Positions 54,069 through 64,000 of a DNA stretch of 64,000 nt are shown here, piece by piece (position 1 is the stretch's first letter; every line of letters starts with the position of its first letter). Made by a program: the position numbers and the translations under genes. Source of the DNA: Massilia sp. PAMC28688 (GTDB lineage Bacteria > Pseudomonadota > Gammaproteobacteria > Burkholderiales > Burkholderiaceae_D); assembly GCF_019443445.1 (NCBI RefSeq), contig NZ_CP080378.1, positions 4,526,001-4,590,000 on the forward strand. The letters are read 5' to 3'. The notes beneath the pieces were generated by a model. The model was not told where the DNA came from. It saw only the letters and a list, made by a program, of their open reading frames with translations, and did not search any database.

Positions 54069-55037
54069 ATGGCCAGAGCCGGTATCCTGTACTCCCACGT
54101 CGCCAAGGCGGCCGCCCAGCTGACCGCCGCCGGCAAGAACGCCACCGTCGACACCGTGCGCGAGGCCTTGGGCGGCACCGGCAGCAAGAGCACGATCGCG
54201 CCAATGCTTAAACAATGGAAGGCGCAGCACGAAGGCGAGGTCGCGGCGGCGGGCGCGGGCGTGCCGGCCGATCTGCTGGAGGCGATCAAGGGCGTCTACG
54301 ACCGGGTGCAGGTAGGCGCGCAGGTTCAGGTCGAGCAGCTGCGCATTGAGCACCAGCTGGCGGCACATAAAGTCGCACAAGCGGCGGAGGCGCTGCGCGA
54401 AGAGGTGCGCCAGCTTGGCATAGAGCGCGAAGCCCTGAAAGCCGAACTGCACAGCGTAATGGCGGCGTTCGCGCGCGAGCAGGCTGCCCGGCATCAAGAT
54501 GCGGTGGCGATCGCCGCCCTGGAATCAGAAAAGGCGGGGCAGGCCCAGCGCCTGGCCGACCGCACGGCCGAGGTCCGGGAGCTGGCGGACCAGCTGGCGC
54601 AGGCGCGGCGCCAGTTCGAGCACTTCCAGGAGGCGAGCGCGGCCCAGCGGCAGGATGACAAGCACGCCTACGAAACGCGGATTGCCCGCGCCGAACAGGA
54701 GGCGGCCACGCTGCGCGCCAACTTCCAGGACGGCCGCGAGGCGCTGGCCGTGCTGCGGAGCGAGAAGGCCCAGCTGGAACACACATTGCACGAGCAGCGA
54801 GACGCGGCCAGGGAGCAAGCCCGCAAGCTGTACGAGGCCACGGAAGGACTGACGGCGACGCGCGAGTTAGCTAGCAGCAGGCAGTTTGAACTGGAAATGG
54901 TGGTGGAACGCCTGGAGCATGCCCACCAGGCGAATGAGCGGCTGGAGGCTCGCGTTAGCGAGCTGGAGGGCGAGAACGCGGATTTGAAAAAGAAACCCGC
55001 CGCAGCCAGTCCGAAAACACGGAAGACAAAAACGTAA
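54069..55037 (+). CDS. tnpT: TnpT/KfrA-like accessory protein
   Basis: A 322-residue protein. The N-terminus ([20 protein letters not shown], then [21 protein letters not shown]) is a KfrA_N helix-turn-helix-like domain. The rest is a long coiled coil from about 80 to 300, ending [13 protein letters not shown]. In Tn4651 the TnpT protein of similar size helps TnpS act. It is next to tnpA (108 bases from its ATG) and divergent from tnpS. Confidence 0.8.
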   Translation: MARAGILYSHVAKAAAQLTAAGKNATVDTVREALGGTGSKSTIAPMLKQWKAQHEGEVAAAGAGVPADLLEAIKGVYDRVQVGAQVQVEQLRIEHQLAAHKVAQAAEALREEVRQLGIEREALKAELHSVMAAFAREQAARHQDAVAIAALESEKAGQAQRLADRTAEVRELADQLAQARRQFEHFQEASAAQRQDDKHAYETRIARAEQEAATLRANFQDGREALAVLRSEKAQLEHTLHEQRDAAREQARKLYEATEGLTATRELASSRQFELEMVVERLEHAHQANERLEARVSELEGENADLKKKPAAASPKTRKTKT

Positions 55038-55144
55038 AGCGCTTTACCTTTTTAAATTTAATGGGTTCGAATGATGCGAACCATTGTCAGGGCGATCCTT
55101 CTACCGGCGCACCACACAAACCTTTCAGCGAAGGATCGGACCGA

Positions 55145-58105
55145 ATGCCACGCCGCTCACTGCTGTCCGATACCGAACGCGACAGCTTATTGGTATTGCC
55201 ACAAAGTCAGGATGATTTGATTCAGCAATACAGCTTCACGGATGCCGACCTGGCGTTGATCCGGCAGCGGCGCGGGGCAGCGAATCGCCTTGGGTTTGCG
55301 GTCCAGATGTGCCTGTTGCGCTATCCCGGCTACGCGCTTGCCAGCGACACCGCGCTGCCGGATTCGGTGTTGCACTGGATCGCCAAGCAGGTGCGCAGCG
55401 ACGCCGGCGCCTGGCCGGAATACGGCGAGCGGGAGAAGACGCGCAACGAACACCTGCACGAGCTGCGCGCCTACCTGGGACTGTCAGTCTTCGGCCTGCC
55501 GGACTTCCGCAAGCTGGTGGACAGCCTGGCCGACCTCGCTATGCAGACCGACAAGGCGATGGTCATCGCCGCGCATTCCCTTGAAACGCTGCGCCAGAAG
55601 CGCATCATCCTGCCGGCGCTCCCTGTCATCGAGCGGGCCTGCGCCGAGGCCGTGACGCGGGCCAACCGGCGCATTTACCGCGCGCTGATCGATCCGCTGG
55701 AGCGGCACCACAAGCGCTCGCTTGACAACCTGCTCAACGTGGCGCCTGACATGAGCATCACCTGGCTTGTGTGGCTGCGCCAGTCTCCGCTCAAGCCCAA
55801 TTCCCGCTACATGCGCGAACACATCGAAAGGCTCAAGGTGTTTCAGTCTCTGGCACTGCCGGAGGGGCTTGGCCGCCAGATCCACCAGAATCGCCTGCTG
55901 AAGATGGCGCGCGAGGGTGCGCAGATGACGCCGCGCGACCTGGCGAAGTTCGAGGATGAGCGGCGCTATGCGACACTGGCGGCGCTGGCCATCGAAGGCA
56001 TGGCCACCGTGACGGACGAACTGGTCGACCTGCACGACCGCATCATGATCAAGCTGTTCAGCGCGGCCAAGAACAAGCATCAGCAGGACTTCCAGAAGCA
56101 GGGCAAGGCCATCAACGACAAGGTGCGCCTGTACAGCCGAATCGGGCGCGCGCTGGTCGAGGCCAAGGAATCCGGCATGGACCCGTATGCCGCGATCGAG
56201 GCCGTGCTGCCGTGGACAGACTTCACGCAAAGCGTGACCGAGGCGGCAGAACTGGCCCAGCCCGAGACGTTCGACCACCTGCACCTGGTGGGAGAGCAGT
56301 ACAGCACCCTGCGGCGCTATACGCCTGAGTTCCTCGATGTGCTTCGGCTTAAAGCTGCGCCGGCGGCGCAAGCGGTGCTGGACGCGATCGACGTCCTGCG
56401 CGAGATGAACATGACCGGGGCGCGCAAGGTGCCGGACGATGCGCCGATCGCGTTCGTGAAGGCGCGGTGGAAGCCCCTGGTCATCACCGACGACGGTCTT
56501 GACCGCCGCTTCTACGAGATTTGCGTCTTGTCGGAGCTGAAGAATTCGTTGCGGTCGGGCGACATCTGGGTGCAGGGTTCGCGCCAGTTCCGGGACTTCG
56601 AGGAATACCTGCTACCCACGGAAAAGTTCGGGGCGATGAAATCAGCGCGCGAGCTGCCGATCGCGGTCAACCAGGACTGCGACCAGTACCTGCACGACCG
56701 CTTGCTCTTGCTCGAACAGCAACTGGCCACCGCCAACCGGCTCGCGCTGACGAACGAACTGCCCAATGCGATCATTACTGAGACAGGACTGAGGATCATC
56801 CCACAGGACGCCGTGGTGCCGGACGAGGCCCAGGCGCTGATTGACTTCGCCAGCGGCATGCTTCCCCGGATCAAGATCACCGAACTGCTGATGGACGTGG
56901 ACGACTGGACAGGTTTCACGCGCCACTTTGTCCATCTTAAGAGCGGGGAGCAGGCCAAGGACCGGACGTTCCTCATGTCCGCGATCCTGGCCGACGCCAT
57001 CAACCTCGGCCTGACCAAGATGGCGGAATCGAGTCCCGGCGCCACTTACGCGAAACTGTCCTGGTTGCAGGCCTGGCACATCCGGGACGAAACCTATTCG
57101 GCCGGCCTGGCTGAACTGGTCAACGCCCAGTTCAAGCACGCCTTCGCTGCGCACTGGGGCGACGGCACAACGTCGTCGTCGGACGGCCAGCGCTTCCGCG
57201 CGGGCGGCCGGGCCGAGAGCACGGGCCACATCAACCCCAAGTACGGCGCCGAGCCCGGCAAGCTGTTCTACACCCATATTTCCGATCAGTACGCGCCGTT
57301 CAGCACCAGAGTGGTCAACGTCGGCGTGCGCGACTCGACCTATGTGCTCGACGGCCTGCTGTACCACGAATCGGACCTTCGCATTGAGGAGCACTATACC
57401 GACACCGCCGGCTTCACCGACCACGTGTTCGCGCTAATGCACCTGCTGGGTTTCCGCTTCGCGCCGCGCATCCGCGATGTGGGAGACACCAAGCTGTACG
57501 TGCCGGCCAAAGTGGGCGATCACCCCGCCTTGCGCTCGATGATCGGCGGCAGCCTGAACGTCAAGCATCTGCGCGCACACTGGGACGACGTGCTGCGCTT
57601 GGCCGCCTCGATCAAGCACGGCACCGTCACAGCGTCGCTCATGCTGCGCAAGTTAAGCAGCTACCCGCGCCAGAACGGCCTGGCGATCGCGCTGCGCGAG
57701 CTGGGGCGGATCGAGCGCACGCTGTTTATCCTGGACTGGCTCCAGAACGTCGAGCTGCGCCGACGCGTACACGCCGGTTTGAACAAAGGCGAAGCGCGCA
57801 ATGCGCTGGCCAGGGCGGTATTCATCCACCGGCTGGGCGAGATCCGCGACAGGTCGTTTGAGCAGCAGCGGTACCGCGCCAGCGGCCTGAATTTGGTGAC
57901 GGCCGCAATCGTACTGTGGAACACGGTCTACCTGGAGCGGGCGACGCAGGCCTTACGTGAGAAAGGCAAGTTGCCAGACGACGGTATGCTGCAATTTTTG
58001 TCACCGCTGGGCTGGGAGCACATCAACCTGACCGGGGACTATGTGTGGCGCCAGCAGCGTATAGCCGAAGGCGGGTTCAGGGAGCTGCGCAAGCCCCAAG
58101 AGTAG
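55145..58105 (+). CDS. tnpA: Tn3-family transposase TnpA (Tn4651-like)
   Basis: A 986-residue full-length transposase. The ATG at 55145 is used because it follows GAAGGATC and begins the typical [16 protein letters not shown]. The DUF4158 domain covers about 1-160 ([20 protein letters not shown]), a central linker follows, and the DDE core lies at about 585-960 with [40 protein letters not shown] and [20 protein letters not shown]. It should act on all four 38-bp ends in this composite. It lacks any stop or shift. Confidence 0.95.
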   Translation: MPRRSLLSDTERDSLLVLPQSQDDLIQQYSFTDADLALIRQRRGAANRLGFAVQMCLLRYPGYALASDTALPDSVLHWIAKQVRSDAGAWPEYGEREKTRNEHLHELRAYLGLSVFGLPDFRKLVDSLADLAMQTDKAMVIAAHSLETLRQKRIILPALPVIERACAEAVTRANRRIYRALIDPLERHHKRSLDNLLNVAPDMSITWLVWLRQSPLKPNSRYMREHIERLKVFQSLALPEGLGRQIHQNRLLKMAREGAQMTPRDLAKFEDERRYATLAALAIEGMATVTDELVDLHDRIMIKLFSAAKNKHQQDFQKQGKAINDKVRLYSRIGRALVEAKESGMDPYAAIEAVLPWTDFTQSVTEAAELAQPETFDHLHLVGEQYSTLRRYTPEFLDVLRLKAAPAAQAVLDAIDVLREMNMTGARKVPDDAPIAFVKARWKPLVITDDGLDRRFYEICVLSELKNSLRSGDIWVQGSRQFRDFEEYLLPTEKFGAMKSARELPIAVNQDCDQYLHDRLLLLEQQLATANRLALTNELPNAIITETGLRIIPQDAVVPDEAQALIDFASGMLPRIKITELLMDVDDWTGFTRHFVHLKSGEQAKDRTFLMSAILADAINLGLTKMAESSPGATYAKLSWLQAWHIRDETYSAGLAELVNAQFKHAFAAHWGDGTTSSSDGQRFRAGGRAESTGHINPKYGAEPGKLFYTHISDQYAPFSTRVVNVGVRDSTYVLDGLLYHESDLRIEEHYTDTAGFTDHVFALMHLLGFRFAPRIRDVGDTKLYVPAKVGDHPALRSMIGGSLNVKHLRAHWDDVLRLAASIKHGTVTASLMLRKLSSYPRQNGLAIALRELGRIERTLFILDWLQNVELRRRVHAGLNKGEARNALARAVFIHRLGEIRDRSFEQQRYRASGLNLVTAAIVLWNTVYLERATQALREKGKLPDDGMLQFLSPLGWEHINLTGDYVWRQQRIAEGGFRELRKPQE

Positions 58106-58113
58106 GAAATATT

Positions 58114-58686
58114 CTAGAAAAGGGAAGATTCAGTTCGCGGCTGCGTGAATCGATTCCCCCGCCCCTCACGCAAGATTCTTAGCTTCTCTAAATAAACCAA
58201 GCCCTGCCAGCCTGGTGTGGCCAGATTGAGCCCTGGGTATTGCCGGCGGCAGTTTTCCAGGGCAGGCGACTGAGCATTGCGTTCTTCGTCACGCAGCGTA
58301 TCCGAGGCGCCTCTGATAATTCGTGCAGCTTCCTCGCGCTCTCGCTGTTCTTCTTGTCTAGCGCGTAAATCCAGTGCTCGGGCATGCTCCAGTTGAAGCC
58401 GCTGTACCTCCAGCATGGCAATGAAGCGTTCAGTGTTTTCGGCTAGTAGCTGACGCTCGGCGTCGGTAAGAAGCTGGCCAGCGCTTGATCCATAAACGGG
58501 CACCGCCCCGGTGTCATAGGAGCCGTATAGGAGCTTGAAGCACTCGGAGCCGAGGACGGTGAACCGCCCATTCTCCCGCACGATGTGGATGCGTTTGTAC
58601 ACGCTGTGGCGACAGCCGTCGCGCTGACAAATTATCCGATCTCCTTTGTCTACCTCGACTACTGCCATCAGCTGCGCGTTCGACAT
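58114..58686 (-). CDS. Unknown protein inside the Tn3 end
   Basis: A 190-residue soluble protein. A small N-terminal part has Cys-His features (IICQRDGCRHSVYKR, then GSECFKLL), suggesting a metal-binding or zinc-ribbon-like fold. The second half is a charged helix (EVQRLQLEHARALDLRARQE). It is not recognised. It sits between tnpA and the right inverted repeat and is missing from the defective sister unit, so it is either cargo or a transposition accessory. A perfect palindrome is present 46 bases upstream. Confidence 0.55.
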   Translation of the reverse strand: MSNAQLMAVVEVDKGDRIICQRDGCRHSVYKRIHIVRENGRFTVLGSECFKLLYGSYDTGAVPVYGSSAGQLLTDAERQLLAENTERFIAMLEVQRLQLEHARALDLRARQEEQREREEAARIIRGASDTLRDEERNAQSPALENCRRQYPGLNLATPGWQGLVYLEKLRILREGRGNRFTQPRTESSLF

Positions 58687-58731
58687 CTTTTATTTTTCCA
58701 AGCAAAGACCGCCCCCGGTCATAAATGTCGA

Positions 58732-58744
58732 CTATACAGTATAG
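58732..58744. promoter_or_regulatory. Perfect palindrome CTATAC-A-GTATAG
   Basis: A 13-base palindrome 46 bases upstream of the unknown gene at 58114-58686, in AT-rich sequence. It could be an operator for that gene. No regulator is indicated. Confidence 0.4.
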
Positions 58745-58808
58745 GGTCAGGGCGTTTGCAAGTCGACTGCGCGGAATGGTTTGCGGGCGATATGCTCGGC
58801 CAAATCGC

Positions 58809-58846
58809 CTTAGCGCCCGATTTTTTCCGTTTTCCCTATTCGCCCC
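58809..58846 (-). repeat. Terminal inverted repeat, outer right (R2)
   Basis: A 38-bp Tn3-family end (reverse complement starts GGGGCGAATAGGG). It is followed by CTCTA, the partner of the left target duplication, then the 3' part of ietA. Confidence 0.95.
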
Positions 58847-58851
58847 CTCTA

Positions 58852-59617
58852 TGGTGCACCGGGGACTGGCAAGACGCAGACTGCACGATGGATCGCAGCC
58901 GAGCTCGAATTACCTTTGCTAACGGTACGATGCGATACCTTGATCAGTAGCCTGCTTGGTCAGACCAGCAAGAACCTGCGTCGGGTGTTCGACTACGTGG
59001 AGCAGCGGCCGTGCGTGCTCTTCCTCGATGAGTTCGACGCGCTGGCGTCGGCGCGCGGCAATGAGCGCGATGTGGGCGAGCTGCAGCGCGTAGTGATCGC
59101 ACTGCTCCAGAACATTGATGCGTTATCCGAGAACACTATTGTCTTGGCGGCGTCCAACCACGAACGCCTGCTTGATCCGGCGGTATGGCGCCGGTTCCCA
59201 TTCCAACTTCCACTGCCGCTACCGGATGAAGAGTTGCGCGAGAAGATGTGGAAGGAAATGCTCAGCTCCTTCGTCCCCGATGGCCTCGATATGGCGCCGC
59301 TGATTGCCAAGTCCGAAGGCGCATCAGGCGCGCTGATAGAGCTTGTGGTCATGGACGCCAAGAGGCACGCCATCCTTGCGGGAAAAACTCAGGTCGATTC
59401 GGCTGAGTTGTTTCGCCGCTTGGCCCTGGCCATGGCCCTGTCGCAAGGTGAGACACTGGCTTCGGTGGGCGATGAGGTCGCCTGGTTGCGTGAATGGGAT
59501 GCAAAAATATTTTCGATACGGGAACTGTCTCGGCTATATTCTGTTTCGACCAGGCAAATAACCTATCTCGTCCAAGGCAAACATGGCATCCCAGGCAAAT
59601 CCACCCGCAAGAGGTAA
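58852..59617 (+). pseudogene. ietA: IetA-like AAA+ ATPase, 3' part after the transposon
   Basis: This continues the ATPase frame cut at 30648. It opens GAPGTGKT (Walker A, residues 132-139 of the restored protein), then Walker B VLFLDEFDAL, sensor-1 IVLAASNHERL and the arginine-finger region WRRFPFQL. The C-terminal lid (LLSSFVPDGLDM to the HTH-like VSTRQITYLVQGKHG) closes the protein. The end overlaps the protease gene by 35 bases. Without the 5' part there is no normal start, so the gene is broken as it stands. Confidence 0.9.
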
Positions 59618-61254
59618 CTTCAAGACTGGCAATCCCATTGCCCATGTCGCTTATCAGTCGAGGGACTTGTCCGGTGTCGTCACACCCGGCAGGGGAGGAA
59701 CAGAACTCGTTCCCGTTACTCCTGAGCTACGCTACGCATTGCAGCTATCAATGGGCCAAGCTGCCGCCGCGATCGCGGCCGAAGCGTCTGTACCAGATGT
59801 TCCAGGAGTCATGGTTATACGGATGCGTGACCAGGCAGTAGCAAAAACCCATCGCCCCATGGAAGTGATAAAGGCGGCGAACATTCAATCAGCAGGTCAC
59901 GCAGAGATTAACGAAATGCTTGTCGCGGTCAACGCCGCGAGCCTGGCTCAGCTCAGCAGCGTGATTGGTCAGCGCGACAGCAAGAACATCCGGGCCAATC
60001 TCTCTGCCATTGATGGCTTTGAAGCGTGGAATGCCCAGCGGCGACTCCCTAAGGCATATCGTGGCATGCCGATCGAACAGGTACTAGACAGCTTGCGCGC
60101 CCTCGAAAGGCGGCTGCTGATTAAACTGTTCGCGCATCAGACAGCGGCGACTACGCAAGTGGTCGTGGACCGGTTCAAGCAGTTGCTCGCGTTCTACAAG
60201 CTGGAATTTGCCGCCATCGATCAACGGGTTGGCCCTCCCTTGTTTTTGGTGTCGATCACGGATGCGATGACGCAGGCGGCGATGACTGCGATTTTGCAGT
60301 ACCAGGGCGTGCGCAGTTTGCGGCCCGAGCCTAAGATATTGCCGGCAGCGGCGGTGTTGCCGCCGGCTCCTGTCGTTCCACTGTTCACGACAATTCCACC
60401 GCCGCCAGGGCTGCCTGTGGTGGCAGTTTTTGACTCTGGTGTCGACCCTGACGGCGTTGCGATTGGGCCCTGGGTTACCAGCCGCGATATCTACCTCTTG
60501 CCGCCCGACACCGACTATGTTCACGGTACAGCGGTTGCGTCGCTGATCGTTGACAGTGCTGGCTTAAACGGGAATCACCCTTACTTTCCGCGCGCGGCTT
60601 GTCGGGTTCACGACGTGTGCGCTCTCGAGGCAAACGGCGCATTTGAGACTGATCTGATTTTGCGCCTGCGCGAAGCGCTGGCGAAGCGGCCCGACATCAA
60701 AGTATGGAATCTTTCCTTGGGCGGGGTGCAGGTTGGCGACGACGAGTTTAGTGACTTTGGTCGCGAACTCGATGCGCTGAGCGATGCCTTTGGCGTCCTC
60801 TTTGTTATCGCAGCCGGCAACTACCTGCATTTGCCCCGCCGCGGCTGGCCAGCGGCGGACGACCCACTGACTGACCGCATCACGAGTCCCGCCGATTCTG
60901 TGCGTGGGCTGACCGTAGGCGCGATAACGCACCGAGACGATCATGCCAGTCTAGTCCGCGCCGATGAGCCTGCGCCTTATTCGCGACGGGGACCGGGCCC
61001 GGTTTACACGCCAAAGCCCGATATCGTTCACGTTGGCGGCAACGCAGATGCCAATATGCAGTCAGCTAACATCGGACTGAATGTGCTGATACCAGGGGTT
61101 GGGTTTTCATGCGGTGCCGGAACCAGTTATGCCGCACCGATCGCAGCTGCCATGGCAGCCCGTACGTGGCACAGTTTGGCCTTGCCGGGGCGTCCTTACG
61201 AAATTACTGCCTCGCCCGCGATGGTGAAGGCACTGATGATCCATAGTGCCCAGC
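59583..61254 (+). pseudogene. ietS: IetS-like subtilisin-type serine protease, 5' part, interrupted by IS481
   Basis: The first 557 codons (plus one base) of a serine protease gene with the subtilisin triad: D284 (VAVFDSGVD), H314 (YVHGTAVAS) and S515 (GTSYAAPIAAA). The N-terminal 250 residues have no recognised fold. The IS at 61255 ends the normal frame. Joining 61254 to 62356 gives a 774-residue protein without a stop. A subtilisin-like protease beside an AAA+ ATPase is the architecture of the IetAS defence pair. The ATG at 59583 overlaps the ietA 3' part. Confidence 0.9.
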
Positions 61255-62245
61255 TGTCAAGACCCGCTTGGTTATATACGCGTTTTAGGAACAGATCAGG
61301 CTTTTCTTGCTGCCATTTCTTAAGTGCCTGAATCGGCGTCTGGTGCTTTAATGCGCGTTGAGGAATGTTGTGGTTGTAAATTTTCACATAGTTTCGCAGG
61401 GCTGATTCGAGCTCGGCTGCGGAACCAAAGCGAGTCTGGTTGACGATCTCGCTGATGCGGCCGTTGAAGCGCTCCACCATGCCGTTGGTTTGCGGGCGGC
61501 GTGGCGGAATGAGTCGGTGCTCAATCTTGAGCTGCTTGCACAGGACATCGAACACATGCTTGCCACTGGGTATTCGGTTGCCGTCGGGGTCCTTTTTCTT
61601 GCTGGTAAAACGGTCTGTAAATTGACTGCCGTTATCGGTGAGCAGCTTGACGATTTTGATCGGACAGGCGGCCTTCACCTTGGACAGGAAATCGACGCTG
61701 CTACTATCGGACTGGTCGGCGTAGATGTCCATGTAGACCCAGCGGGTTGCGCGGTCGATGGCGACGAACAAATAGCGGCGCGCATCTTCGTCCGGCATCT
61801 GCGGCAAGTACTTGATGTCTATGTGCAGGTAGCCAGGTTCATAGTCCTTGAACGTCTTCGCGGCGGGCGGTTTGTCGCCTTCCTGCACGGCGACCAGATT
61901 GCGCAGGTCCGACACGCCATGGCGGCGCAGGCAACGCCCCAAGCCAGCGCGGGAGACGGCCGGGTTGATGAACTCACGTGTAACGGCCAGCAGGTCGTCA
62001 GTGGGCAGCAGAAGCGTCGTGCGCAATTCCACCACGATGAGCTCCTGCGCCGGTGTGAGCGTGGTATTCAACGTGAGGGGACAATGCGAGCCATCGAGCG
62101 GACTTTCTCGGTCCTGCCATTTGCGAATTGTCTGCCGGCTGACGTTGTAGAGTCGCGCCAGTGCCGCCTGGGACAAAGTGGACGTTCGAATTTCCTCACG
62201 TATCAGGTGGGTCGTACGGGCTTGGCTGTGCAGGGCTTGGGTCAT
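61196..62245 (-). CDS. IS481-family transposase (reads out of the IS)
   Basis: A 349-residue frame. It has an N-terminal HTH (LSQAALARLYNVSRQTIRKWQ) and an integrase-type core with YLHIDIKYLPQ, LLTDNGSQFTDRF and RPQTNGMVERFNGRISE, the DDE residues being present. The IS itself has no stop for this frame: the last residues inside are about VYNQAGLDS, after which about 17 residues are encoded by ietS sequence on the opposite strand. IS481 members often end their frame very close to the repeat, so this tail depends on the insertion site. Confidence 0.92.
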   Translation of the reverse strand: MTQALHSQARTTHLIREEIRTSTLSQAALARLYNVSRQTIRKWQDRESPLDGSHCPLTLNTTLTPAQELIVVELRTTLLLPTDDLLAVTREFINPAVSRAGLGRCLRRHGVSDLRNLVAVQEGDKPPAAKTFKDYEPGYLHIDIKYLPQMPDEDARRYLFVAIDRATRWVYMDIYADQSDSSSVDFLSKVKAACPIKIVKLLTDNGSQFTDRFTSKKKDPDGNRIPSGKHVFDVLCKQLKIEHRLIPPRRPQTNGMVERFNGRISEIVNQTRFGSAAELESALRNYVKIYNHNIPQRALKHQTPIQALKKWQQEKPDLFLKRVYNQAGLDSWALWIISAFTIAGEAVIS

Positions 62246-62349
62246 GAAATCGGCAGTCGGTTATCGTTGGCGAACAGTGTACGCAAAACGTGCCTGGCTT
62301 TAAACAGCGGCCAGCTACGGATTGGTACATGATCCCACGAGTCGTCACA
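61255..62349 (-). mobile_element. IS481-family insertion sequence, 1095 bp, in ietS
   Basis: The left end TGTCAAGACCCGCTTGG and the right end (reverse complement TGTGACGACTCGTGGG) are imperfect inverted repeats. The 6-bp duplication CCCAGC flanks it (61249-61254 and 62350-62355). Removing the element and one duplication keeps the ietS frame. One transposase frame occupies the minus strand. The element is opposite in orientation to ietS. Confidence 0.93.
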
Positions 62350-62355
62350 CCCAGC

Positions 62356-63008
62356 TCAACTCTCCGGAACGCGGCATCACCGAGCGGCGATATTTTGGTG
62401 CCGGGCTGCCAGGCGACCCCGGCGCCGTCCTATACGATTCCGATTCCAGCTTCACTATGCTGTTTGAGCTGAGCATTTCGGACGCGATGAAGTGGCGTAA
62501 AGCGCCGTATCCCATCCCCGCATCTCTTTTGCACGAGGGTAAATTTCGTGGCGAAATCATCGTCACAGCGGTGTATGCGCCGCGTGTGGACGCTTCAGCA
62601 GGTGCGGAGTACGTGCGGTTTAATGTCGATGTTGGGTTTGGCACCTTCACGCCCAATCCGGAGGGCGAACCACACTTCAGGACATGCGTACCCGCACTTG
62701 GCGAAATCGGCACCACCGGATTGGAAAAAGCGCAGGTCGAGCACGGAGGAAAATGGTCACCGGTCAAAATCTACCGGCGCCGCTATCCGAAGGGCATGGC
62801 TGGCGATGTATGGGGCCTGCAGGCGACGATACTGCGCCGAGCGGGTGAGCCAGCCCTCGTCGATCCGCTATCGGTGGTTATCGCTGTGACGCTGCGTGCC
62901 CTGGATGACAACCCTAACGTCTACTCAGAGGGGCGACGGCTTCTCGCGGCGAGCAACTGGATTAGCCAAGACCTGTCGCAGCGCGTTGACGTTCCCGTGC
63001 GCACCTGA
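62356..63008 (+). pseudogene. ietS: IetS-like protease, 3' part after IS481
   Basis: The final 217 codons, continuing LNSPERGITERRYFGAGLPG, then a beta-rich C-terminal domain (MLFELSISDAMKWRKAPYPI, FNVDVGFGTFTPNPE, ISQDLSQRVDVPVRT). This domain is outside the catalytic core and may position substrate or the ATPase. Removal of the IS makes it one frame with 59583-61254. Read on its own it has no real start. Confidence 0.88.
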
Positions 63009-63163
63009 TAGTTATTTTGTTCTCCAAGCCGTCTTGAACATGTCGCCTACGAACCTCAGACGGCAAAGCTGATTGAGACAGGGCGCAGCATCCAATCGTG
63101 CGCCGTCACTGCACCGTTAGCATAATCTCTAACTTCTGATCGGCGAAAATCGGTGAGGTTGCT

Positions 63164-63793
63164 ATGTGTGCTGCGCCCCGCTTCACGGAACCCACCTATA
63201 ACAGGCGGCCGTACGGCTGCCACCGCTACGATGTCTTTTCGCCCAAGCTTCAACGCCGCGTCACACTTTTTGGCAAACAGTCTCTCGGCTTATGGACCAC
63301 GCTGGAAGCGAGCTCACAGGTACTGAGCTACTGTGAGCGGCCACAGCTCGTGCCGGACGCCAAGCCAATACGCGCGTTCGATTTCTGGGTGAAGCGCAAG
63401 GACGGCGAAGAATTCCTTCTCCTGTTACGGCCGGGGGAGAAAGCCAACGCGACGGGTGTTGCATTGCTGGCTGACTCTGTTGTTCTGGGTGCGCTGGTGC
63501 GATGCGTCGATCCAGATGACCTAGCCGAGCATGCGATCGCATTGAACAACTGGGGCGTGATAATCCGGGATCTCGGTGCGTTCGAGCGCTTCATTCCGCT
63601 GCAGCTCAGCCAGGCCATTAAGTCTAACCTGGGCGCCGGTAAGTCAATCATGCAGCTGCAGAAAGAACACGGCGACAGTGACAGTTCTCTCGTCAAACTG
63701 GCGATCTATTCCTTGCTGCATAAAGGTCTGGCGCGCTCGCCCCAACTGGGTACGGAAGTTCTTGGGCCCGCTCATCTGATTGAGCCGGCATGA
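63164..63793 (+). CDS. TnsA-like protein, catalytic motif degraded
   Basis: A 209-residue protein. The N-terminal 100 residues resemble the TnsA endonuclease fold: FSPKLQRRVTLFGKQSLGLW, TLEASSQVLSYCERPQLV, AFDFWVKRKDG. The Glu in LEASS and the Asp in FDFWV match active-site places, but the expected (E/Q)xK after it is LLLLRP, so cleavage activity is doubtful. The C-terminal half is helical, winged-helix-like (GKSIMQLQKEHGDSDSSLVKLAIYSLL). Its ATG follows GAGG; the stop overlaps the next gene by ATGA. The identity is a guess from pattern. Confidence 0.45.
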   Translation: MCAAPRFTEPTYNRRPYGCHRYDVFSPKLQRRVTLFGKQSLGLWTTLEASSQVLSYCERPQLVPDAKPIRAFDFWVKRKDGEEFLLLLRPGEKANATGVALLADSVVLGALVRCVDPDDLAEHAIALNNWGVIIRDLGAFERFIPLQLSQAIKSNLGAGKSIMQLQKEHGDSDSSLVKLAIYSLLHKGLARSPQLGTEVLGPAHLIEPA

Positions 63794-64000
63794 GCCGGGA
63801 CGCTACAGAGCGTTTTGATCACCATAGCCTTTGCCAAAGCGCGCCAGTCGTTGCACTATGGCCGGGCGCCGACGCATCGCATCTAGCCGCAGGTGATAGG
63901 CTTGCCTTTGACTCATTATCTGCGGCCCTTGCCGACCTTTTTGGCAACCATGACCTCAGTGTCACCGCCATTTTGGCGAAGCATCAGGTCAGCAGAGGAA
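63790..64000 (+). CDS. Start of an open gene, possibly TnsB-like, cut by the window edge
   Basis: From the ATG at 63790, overlapping the previous stop, the frame stays open for 70 codons to the window end. It reads MSRDATERFDHHSL, then ALWPGADASHLAAGDRLAFD, with a helix-turn-helix-like VTAILAKHQVSRG. If the preceding gene is TnsA-like, the next in a Tn7-like operon would be the TnsB transposase, and a helix-turn-helix at this place would fit. No catalytic part is in the window. Confidence 0.5.
   Translation, partial: MSRDATERFDHHSLCQSAPVVALWPGADASHLAAGDRLAFDSLSAALADLFGNHDLSVTAILAKHQVSRG

Noticed and set aside
58732-58744. Palindrome as a LexA/SOS box
   Set aside because: It has CTATAC-A-GTATAG rather than CTG-N10-CAG, so the match to a LexA box is too poor.

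Overview
The window looks like part of the chromosome of a GC-rich betaproteobacterium, probably Burkholderiales and possibly Oxalobacteraceae. This rests on base composition and on gene types such as a PaoABC-like oxidoreductase, and on no marker gene. It starts in ordinary chromosomal genes and runs into a heavily layered mobile and defence region.

Layout. Positions 1-13.8 kb carry stable-looking genes: a FtsX-type ABC exporter with a universal stress protein, a phospholipase-D/cardiolipin-synthase-like enzyme, a BON lipoprotein, an MscS channel, an HPF/RaiA-like ribosome factor, a broken PepSY gene, arsC, a paoCBA aldehyde oxidoreductase operon and an AMIN-like lipoprotein. From 14.6 to 22.0 kb lies a four-gene Wadjet-type operon whose first three subunits closely match MukF, MukE and MukB in size, followed by a Toprim protein (JetD/MksG). 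Transposon debris and an intact IS66 element (23087-25405) follow. From 25.4 to 29.6 kb is a sulfur/persulfide block: TlpA-like thioredoxin, TauE, two YeeE/YedE half-transporters, a BigR-like repressor, persulfide dioxygenase and a DUF442 protein. It ends in a broken TsdA-like cytochrome.

The key structure begins at 30256. The 5' third of an AAA+ ATPase gene is interrupted by a 28.2-kb Tn3-family composite (30648-58846) with 38-bp inverted repeats and a perfect 5-bp target duplication, CTCTA. Removing the transposon and one duplication restores the frame exactly across the Walker A motif. The next gene, a subtilisin-like protease, is itself split by an IS481-family element (61255-62349, 6-bp duplication CCCAGC), and its removal also restores the frame. 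Together the two genes make an IetAS-type ATPase/protease defence pair that has been knocked out twice. A TnsA-like gene and the start of another gene follow, overlapping by ATGA.

The composite transposon holds two Tn units in tandem. The left unit (30648-42382) carries an operon-like run: LtaS/MdoB-type phosphoglycerol transferase, response regulator, sensor kinase, EptA/MCR-like phosphoethanolamine transferase, PAP2 phosphatase, DedA and an unknown protein. Four 11-bp-spaced CGTTAA repeats precede the run. An IS3 element, an EamA transporter and a decayed transposition module also lie in this unit. The right unit (44579-58846) carries a YeiH/YeiE pair, an ECF sigma/anti-sigma operon with a DUF305 protein and a YncE-like propeller, and a SorAB-like sulfite dehydrogenase. 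It also has an intact Tn4651-like transposition module (TnpS recombinase, TnpT, TnpA). Between the units lie a broken czcA, a KfrA-like gene and small membrane ORFs.

The window combines two candidate defence systems (one apparently intact, one disrupted), a mobile envelope-modification operon of the type linked to polymyxin resistance, and two sulfur-detoxification modules that would act in series (persulfide to sulfite to sulfate). All functions are inferred from reading the sequence; no database search was run.
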